A stretch of DNA of 10,918 nt from Alphaproteobacteria bacterium (GTDB lineage: Bacteria > Pseudomonadota > Alphaproteobacteria > Rhodobacterales > Rhodobacteraceae), in NCBI GenBank assembly GCA_030424705.1, contig JAUHWJ010000024.1, positions 1-10,918 of the forward strand, in the 5' to 3' direction. The notes under the pieces are model-generated. The model was not told where the DNA came from. It saw only the letters and a list, made by a program, of their open reading frames with translations, and searched no databases. Positions 7,144-10,918 of the stretch are shown here, piece by piece. The position numbers were made by a program, and so were the translations under genes. Position 1 is the stretch's first letter. Each line of letters starts with the position of its first letter.

Positions 7144-7485
7144 ATGAACAATGCGAAAATGTGGCTCGTCGTGAAACCGACGGTGGGGATTCCCCTCTTC
7201 CTGTCGGCTGTCGCGATCGGCTCGTTCGCCGTGCACCTCGCGGTGCTGAGCAAGACCAACTGGTACGAGGACTATCTCGTCGGCCAGGAACTCGGCTCCT
7301 CGGCGCAGTCCGCCGCGCTCACGGAAGGCGGGCCCGCGCTCGCCTCCGCGGACGTGACGGCGACGCCGGCGACGTTCGCGACGGAAGCGGGGGGGCAGGT
7401 CGTCCTCGTGCTGATGCCTGACGGGACGACGGCGAAGGCCATCCTGCAGACGCCGGTCTCGCTGACCGACGTCCAGTACAGGTAG
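7144..7485 (+). CDS. pucA: LH2 light-harvesting alpha subunit with long C-terminal tail
   Basis: Alpha polypeptide of LH2. Residues 1-50 match classical PucA: MNNAKMWLVVKPTVGIPLFL (1-20), His31 as B850 ligand, Trp40 and Tyr44, in gap-free register with the R. sphaeroides protein as I recall it. Met1 should ligate the B800 pigment. Position 45 is Leu, where Tyr or Trp is usual in 850-nm forms. Classical PucA ends near residue 54; this one runs to 113. The extra part is an Ala/Thr/Ser-rich stretch (about 52-84) followed by a probably folded segment, GGQVVLVLMPDG (83-94) to TDVQYR. It would lie in the periplasm. Extended PucA tails are known, in my recollection, from Rhodovulum sulfidophilum. 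GGGAGG (7131-7136) is the ribosome site, 7 bases before the ATG. Confidence 0.95.
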   Translation: MNNAKMWLVVKPTVGIPLFLSAVAIGSFAVHLAVLSKTNWYEDYLVGQELGSSAQSAALTEGGPALASADVTATPATFATEAGGQVVLVLMPDGTTAKAILQTPVSLTDVQYR

Positions 7486-7498
7486 TCGAACCGGGGAG

Positions 7499-7525
7499 GG
7501 GCCGCGCCACGATGCGGCGCGGCCC
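7499..7525 (+). terminator. Intercistronic hairpin 1 between pucA and pucC
   Basis: GGGCCGCGCC (7499-7508) pairs perfectly with GGCGCGGCCC (7516-7525) around a 7-base loop. There is no T-run, so it should act as a 3' stability element or partial terminator. This fits the abundant short pucBA message seen in Rhodobacter, with little read-through into pucC. Confidence 0.7.
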
Positions 7526-7534
7526 GTTCCGCCA

Positions 7535-7559
7535 GCGCGGCGGGGCTGGCCCCTCGCGC
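7535..7559 (+). terminator. Intercistronic hairpin 2 between pucA and pucC
   Basis: GCGCGG (7535-7540) pairs with TCGCGC (7554-7559), including one G-U pair. Inside, after a bulged C, GGGG (7542-7545) pairs with CCCC (7550-7553) around CTGG. It stands 9 bases after the first hairpin and probably acts together with it. Confidence 0.55.
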
Positions 7560-7601
7560 AGAAGCGATACGGGAGGCGGCTCGCAAGGCGCCGCGCGCAT
7601 A

Positions 7602-9035
7602 ATGGACATAAGAGCCTACGTCGTTTCGAGATTGTCCCGGATCAGCCCGCGCTGGCTGCCCTTCGCGGATGTCGCCACGCCGGAGGTTCCGCTTTCTCGC
7701 CTGCTCAGGCTGTCGCTCTTCCAGGTCACCGTCGGTATGGCCCTCGTGCTGCTCGTCGGCACGCTCAACCGTGTGATGATCGTGGAGCTCGCCGTGCCGG
7801 CGTCGCTCGTGGGCGGCATGCTCGCATTGCCCCTCGTCTTCGCGCCCTTCAGGGCGCTGATCGGATTCCGCTCCGACCATCACGCCTCGGCGATCGGCTG
7901 GCGGCGCACGCCCTACATCTGGAAGGGCACGCTCTGGCAGTTCGGCGGCTTCGCCATCATGCCCTTCGCGCTCCTCGTCCTCTCCGGTTTCGGGGAGGCG
8001 GCCTCGAAGCCGCTCTGGATCGGCCAGGGCGCCGCGGCGCTCGCCTTCCTGCTCGTCGGCGCGGGGCTCCACATGGTGCAGACCGCCGGCCTCGCTCTCG
8101 CCGCAGACCTCGTGAAGGAGGAGGACCAGCCCAAGGTCGTCGGGCTCATGTATGTGATGCTCCTCTTCGGCATGGTCGGAAGCGCCCTTCTCTTCGGCGC
8201 ACTGCTCGATCCCTACTCGCCTGGAAGGCTCGTGCAGGTGATCCAGGGCGCGGCGGTCGTCACCATCTTTCTCAACGGACTGGCGCTCTGGAAGCAGGAG
8301 CCGCGGGACCGTGCGCGCGCCATGATGATCGAAGATGCGAGTAAACCCCGCTTCGCCGAGGCTTGGAAGGGATTCGCCGGCGGCGCAGGCGCGACGCGCC
8401 TCCTCGCGGTCATCGCGCTCGGCACCGCCGGCTTCGGCATGGCGGACGTGCTGCTGGAGCCCTATGGCGGCCAGGCGCTTGGCCTCTCGGTTGCGGATAC
8501 AACGAAGCTGACGGCGCTCTTCGCTTTCGGCACGCTGATCGGCTTCGGCCTCGCCTCCCGCACCCTCGGACGCGGAGGCAGGCCGCTCGCGCTTGCGGCC
8601 TTCGGCGCTATGGCCGGGGCGCCGGCCTTTGGCGCGATAATCCTTTCCGCCTTCACCGCGTCGGCCGCGCTTTTCGCCGCCGGAACAGTTCTGGCGGGGT
8701 TCGGCGCCGGCCTCTTTGGCCACGGCACGCTCACGGCGACGCTGCGCGCGGCTCCGAAATCTCAGATAGGCCTCGCCATCGGCGCATGGGGCGCAGCGCA
8801 GGCGACGGCGGCGGGGCTTGCTGTGGCGGCGGGCGGCGCGGCGCGGGATCTCATCCTCGCGGGGGCCGGCGACGGCTGGTCCGCGGCGCCCTACCTGCCG
8901 GTATTCGGTTTCGAGATCGTGCTGCTTGCGGCTGCGGCGATCCTCGTCCGTCCGCTCCTGAGGAACGAGCGGGCGGTGGAAACCGGCGGCCCAGGGCATA
9001 GTTTCGGGGAAACGCTCGCACAGCGGGCGGGGTGA
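7602..9035 (+). CDS. pucC: LH2 assembly factor, PucC family (MFS-like membrane protein)
   Basis: Inner-membrane protein of 477 residues from the bacteriochlorophyll-delivery or antenna-assembly family (PucC/LhaA/BCD), a branch of the major facilitator fold. It is needed for normal LH2 formation in Rhodobacter. The N-terminus (SRISPRWLPFADVATPEVPL) and the first helix (LSLFQVTVGMALVLLVGTLN) match the family. RRTPYIWKGTLWQFGG in the first half and the GALLDPYSPGRLVQV block are characteristic. The hydrophobic pattern is consistent with 12 helices. The ATG at 7602 gives the usual family start. An in-frame ATG at 7512 sits inside the loop of the upstream hairpin and would add 30 unusual residues. 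The ribosome site is weak (AAGG 13 bases upstream), which together with the hairpins suggests low expression compared with pucBA. Confidence 0.95.
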   Translation: MDIRAYVVSRLSRISPRWLPFADVATPEVPLSRLLRLSLFQVTVGMALVLLVGTLNRVMIVELAVPASLVGGMLALPLVFAPFRALIGFRSDHHASAIGWRRTPYIWKGTLWQFGGFAIMPFALLVLSGFGEAASKPLWIGQGAAALAFLLVGAGLHMVQTAGLALAADLVKEEDQPKVVGLMYVMLLFGMVGSALLFGALLDPYSPGRLVQVIQGAAVVTIFLNGLALWKQEPRDRARAMMIEDASKPRFAEAWKGFAGGAGATRLLAVIALGTAGFGMADVLLEPYGGQALGLSVADTTKLTALFAFGTLIGFGLASRTLGRGGRPLALAAFGAMAGAPAFGAIILSAFTASAALFAAGTVLAGFGAGLFGHGTLTATLRAAPKSQIGLAIGAWGAAQATAAGLAVAAGGAARDLILAGAGDGWSAAPYLPVFGFEIVLLAAAAILVRPLLRNERAVETGGPGHSFGETLAQRAG

Positions 9036-9037
9036 AA

Positions 9038-9056
9038 CGCGCCGGCTCACGGCGCG
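9038..9056 (+). terminator. Hairpin directly after pucC
   Basis: CGCGCCG (9038-9044) pairs perfectly with CGGCGCG (9050-9056) around GCTCA, two bases after the pucC stop. It lacks a T-run and more probably protects the 3' end or weakens read-through than stops transcription fully. Confidence 0.45.
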
Positions 9057-9096
9057 AAGCTGGAGCGCCGGGCGCGCTGAACGGAAAGGGAACGGA

Positions 9097-9696
9097 ATGA
9101 CGACGATCGTGACGAGACTCTACAGGGATGCGGCGACCGCCGAGGCCCTCGCCGCCGCGATGGCCGGCGTCGGCATTCCGGCCGGCGACATCGACGTGAT
9201 CGCCGGGGCGGAGAACGCGCAAGCGCGCATGGAAGCGGCGCGGGTGAACCCGGCCTCCGCCGCGCTCTATGCGCCGCATGTCGAGGGCGGCGCGGCGCTC
9301 GTCGTCGTCCGCGCGGGCTTCCAGCCGATCGGCGCCGCGGCCACCGCGATCCGCATGATGGATTCGCGCCAGCCGATGAATGCGGGCGTGGAGAACGAGA
9401 ACGAATACATCCGCACCGAGCCGAAGCAGGAGCTCTTCGCCGGTCTCAGCATCCTGGACGATCATCGCCTCATCTTCGGTAAGGACAAGGGCAAGCGGCG
9501 CGGCCTGGTCTCGGCGGCCTTCAACATCCCGCTCCTCTCGAAACGGAAGAGCCGGAACTCCGTGTTTCATGGCGGCCGCCATTTCACGACCTGGATGAGC
9601 CCGCTCCTGTCGCAGAAGCGCGGCACGCTCTCGACGCTGGAAGGCGGCGGGCAGATGACCCGCCGCTTCTTCCCGACCGTATCACGACACAAGTGA
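9097..9696 (+). CDS. Conserved-looking protein of unknown function downstream of pucC
   Basis: A 199-residue soluble protein; function not known to me. I recall similar proteins encoded next to puc genes in other Rhodobacterales. The N-terminal part (1-90) alternates beta and alpha segments, with TRLYRDAATAEALAAAM (6-22), GIPAGDIDVIAGAEN (26-40) and ALVVVRAGF (67-75), like the small alpha/beta domain of general-stress 17M-type proteins. A linker containing EYIRTEP (103-109) follows. The C-terminal third is basic and holds two related 24-residue units that start with PLLS (145 and 169) and contain a GG pair. No signal peptide or membrane helix is seen. The gap from pucC is 61 bases, with AAGGGA before the ATG, so co-transcription is likely. 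It occupies the place of pucDE in R. capsulatus but I see no similarity. A role in antenna assembly or regulation is only inferred from position. Confidence 0.8.
   Translation: MTTIVTRLYRDAATAEALAAAMAGVGIPAGDIDVIAGAENAQARMEAARVNPASAALYAPHVEGGAALVVVRAGFQPIGAAATAIRMMDSRQPMNAGVENENEYIRTEPKQELFAGLSILDDHRLIFGKDKGKRRGLVSAAFNIPLLSKRKSRNSVFHGGRHFTTWMSPLLSQKRGTLSTLEGGGQMTRRFFPTVSRHK
9526..9669 (+). repeat. Two 72-bp in-frame repeats in the puc-linked gene
   Basis: Residues 144-167 and 168-191 align without gaps. Each begins with PLLS, has a Lys/Arg-rich stretch, then a Ser and a GG pair. At DNA level the start is nearly the same in both (CCCGCTCCT followed by one changed base, then TCG), 72 bases apart. 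Confidence 0.55.
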
Positions 9697-9703
9697 ACGG
9701 CAT

Positions 9704-9732
9704 GCGCCGCCCGCTTGACCGGCGGGCGGCGC
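9704..9732 (+). terminator. Strong stem after the puc-linked gene
   Basis: GCGCCGCCCGC (9704-9714) pairs perfectly over 11 bp with GCGGGCGGCGC (9722-9732) around TTGACCG, 7 bases after the stop codon. Only a mixed CTTCATAGCTT follows, so it is a strong stem with a poor T tail. It probably ends the puc transcript. Confidence 0.6.
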
Positions 9733-9743
9733 CTTCATAGCTT
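9715..9743 (+). promoter_or_regulatory. Possible trxA promoter overlapping the terminator
   Basis: TTGACC (9715-9720) is a good -35; TAGCTT (9738-9743) follows after 17 bases as a weak -10. The leader to trxA would be about 54 bases. The -35 lies in the loop of the inverted repeat. Confidence 0.35.
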
Positions 9744-9803
9744 CCCTCAAGCGCCGGGCGAACGCCCCTCAACAACGGCGCGGACAGGAAAGAGAGGCCC
9801 CGA

Positions 9804-10124
9804 ATGGCGACCGTCGCAGTCACCGACGCGAGTTTCGAGACCGACGTGCTGAAATCCTCCAAGCCGGTGGTGGTGGACTTCTGGGCGGAATGGTGCGGCC
9901 CCTGCAAGCAGATCGGCCCTTCGCTGGAGGAGATCGCCCGCGAGATGGGCGATGACGTCGTCATTGCGAAGGTCAACATCGACGACAATCCGAACAGCCC
10001 CTCGCGCTACGGCGTGCGCGGCATCCCGACGCTGATCCTCTTCAAGGACGGCAAGCCCGCCTCCACCAAGGTCGGCGCGGTGCCGAAGTCTTCGATCGAA
10101 AGCTGGATCCGCGAATCGATCTGA
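9804..10124 (+). CDS. trxA: Thioredoxin
   Basis: Cytoplasmic dithiol-disulfide oxidoreductase that reduces protein disulfides, recycled by thioredoxin reductase. The 106 residues are the standard length for thioredoxin 1. The active site is WCGPC (30-34) with Cys31 and Cys34, preceded by the buried Asp25 in VVVDFWAEW. The cis-Pro is Pro75 in [11 protein letters not shown], and the ending [11 protein letters not shown] fits the last helix. A purine-rich GGAAAGAGAGG lies upstream of the ATG. It has its own terminator and probably its own promoter, so it is likely not part of the puc operon, though some read-through is possible. Confidence 0.97.
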   Translation: MATVAVTDASFETDVLKSSKPVVVDFWAEWCGPCKQIGPSLEEIAREMGDDVVIAKVNIDDNPNSPSRYGVRGIPTLILFKDGKPASTKVGAVPKSSIESWIRESI

Positions 10125-10147
10125 GCCCCTTTGGGAAGAGATGACGG

Positions 10148-10181
10148 AGGCCCGGCCGCCGCGCCGGGCCTTTCGCTTTTT
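10148..10181 (+). terminator. Intrinsic terminator of trxA
   Basis: AGGCCCGGC (10148-10156) pairs perfectly with GCCGGGCCT (10163-10171) around CGCCGC, followed by a T-rich tail (TTTCGCTTTTT). This is the clearest Rho-independent terminator in the window. Confidence 0.9.
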
Positions 10182-10240
10182 CGGCGCGGCTCCTATCTCC
10201 CGATAACGGCCGCCAATGGCCGACGAACGAAAGGATTCCG

Positions 10241-10918
10241 ATGGACCCCCGCGCGCTCCTCGAACAATTCCTCGGCCCCGACGCCGCCGGCAGGGCGGGC
10301 GGCGCGGCGAATGCGGCGCGGGACAGGCTGGCTGGCTCGGGCATGGCTGGCGTCGGCGGCGGGCTCGCCGCGGGCGGGCTTATCGGCCTGCTGCTCGGTT
10401 CGAAATCCGCGCGCAAGACGGTCGGCAAGATCGCCGGCGGCGCCGTCGGTTATGGCGGCGCGGCGGCGCTCGGCGCGCTCGCCTATCGCGCCTGGCGGAA
10501 TTTCGAGGCCGGGAAGGGCGGGGAGCCGGCGCTCGGCGCGCAATTGCCGCCGCCGCCCGAAGGCTCGAAATTCCTGCCGGCCTCGGCTCCGGCGTCTGAC
10601 GGAAGGCCGTTCGAGCTCGCGCTCGTCCTCGCCATGATCGGCGCGGCGAATTCGGACGGGCATATCGGCCCGGAGGAACGGGCGGCGATCTTCGACAAGC
10701 TCACCTCGCTGCCGCTCTCGGGTGAGGAGAAGGGCTACGTCTTCGACGCGCTCGCCGCGCCGCCGAGCCTGGCTGACATCGCGGCGCTCGCGGACGGGCC
10801 GGAACAGGCGGCTGAGCTCTGGCTCGCCGCCCGGCTCGCCATCGTCCCCGATCATCCGGCCGAGGCGGCGTGGCTCGAGGCGCTGGCGGCGCGGCTCCGG
10901 CTCGAACCGGCGCTGATG
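10241..10918 (+). CDS. DUF533 / YebE-like membrane protein, cut at the window end
   Basis: Probable inner-membrane protein of the DUF533 family (E. coli YebE type), function unknown. The frame is open for 226 codons up to the last base, so only the end is missing, probably few residues given usual family length. The layout is a short N-terminal helix (MDPRALLEQFLG), a Gly/Ala-rich hydrophobic stretch (about 34-83) that could cross the membrane, a Pro-rich linker (102-118), and a TerB-like helical domain from about 122 with AMIGAANSDGHIGPEER (131-147) as its conserved acidic motif. AAGGA lies 5 bases before the ATG. It follows the trxA terminator with 59 bases between, so it needs its own promoter. 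A TATCTC (10194-10199) could be a -10, but no good -35 goes with it. Confidence 0.85.
   Translation, partial: MDPRALLEQFLGPDAAGRAGGAANAARDRLAGSGMAGVGGGLAAGGLIGLLLGSKSARKTVGKIAGGAVGYGGAAALGALAYRAWRNFEAGKGGEPALGAQLPPPPEGSKFLPASAPASDGRPFELALVLAMIGAANSDGHIGPEERAAIFDKLTSLPLSGEEKGYVFDALAAPPSLADIAALADGPEQAAELWLAARLAIVPDHPAEAAWLEALAARLRLEPALM

Noticed and set aside
7512..7601. Upstream in-frame ATG as pucC start
   Set aside because: It would begin in a hairpin loop and add 30 Arg/Gly-rich residues absent from PucC as I know it.
7272..9050. Long minus-strand open frame of 592 codons over pucA and pucC
   Set aside because: It lies antisense to clear pucA and pucC. The product is low-complexity and rich in Arg and Glu, with no recognisable domain.
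10171..10199. TTTCGC-N17-TATCTC as promoter of the DUF533 gene
   Set aside because: The -35 matches only two of six positions and lies in the T tail of the trxA terminator.

Overview
This window is GC-rich and comes from an anoxygenic phototrophic alphaproteobacterium. The order Rhodobacterales is the best fit. The key evidence is a complete pucBAC operon for the peripheral light-harvesting complex LH2. It is preceded by two TGT-N12-ACA boxes of the PpsR/CrtJ type, 8 bp apart. The rest (RTX calcium-binding protein, RecD-like helicase, hybrid histidine kinase, YciA-type thioesterase, thioredoxin, DUF533 protein) fits an ordinary Rhodobacterales chromosome. I cannot name the genus. A long-tailed LH2 alpha subunit recalls Rhodovulum, but that is a recollection and not a result.

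Left part (1-3064). The window opens inside a gene for a secreted RTX protein with 14 uninterrupted nonapeptide repeats, ending at 811. It converges on a minus-strand RecD-like helicase gene (837-2309). Between the helicase start and the end of the next minus-strand gene sits a short AT-rich island (about 2393-3064). It carries one plus-strand gene for a single-pass membrane protein of DUF4760 type. Its base composition is very unlike its neighbours, so it was probably acquired by transfer.

Middle (3065-6680, minus strand). A 1034-residue membrane-bound hybrid histidine kinase (sensor, two PAS domains, HisKA, HATPase, a degenerate receiver-like domain and a true receiver) lies downstream of a gene for a hotdog-fold acyl-CoA thioesterase.

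Photosynthesis part (6681-9732, plus strand). The puc control region has tandem PpsR-like boxes with a TTGATA -35 between them. A leader of about 116 nt follows. Then come pucB (51 aa), pucA (113 aa, about twice the usual length) and two GC-rich hairpins, then pucC (12-helix assembly factor). Last is a 199-residue protein of unknown function that probably belongs to the operon, closed by an 11-bp stem. PucB and PucA form the LH2 ring and PucC helps assemble it. The hairpins probably keep pucBA mRNA in excess over pucC.

Right part (9733-10918). trxA has its own clear intrinsic terminator. It is followed by a gene for a DUF533/YebE-type membrane protein that is cut by the window end. No tRNA, rRNA, CRISPR array, insertion sequence or integrase gene was seen.
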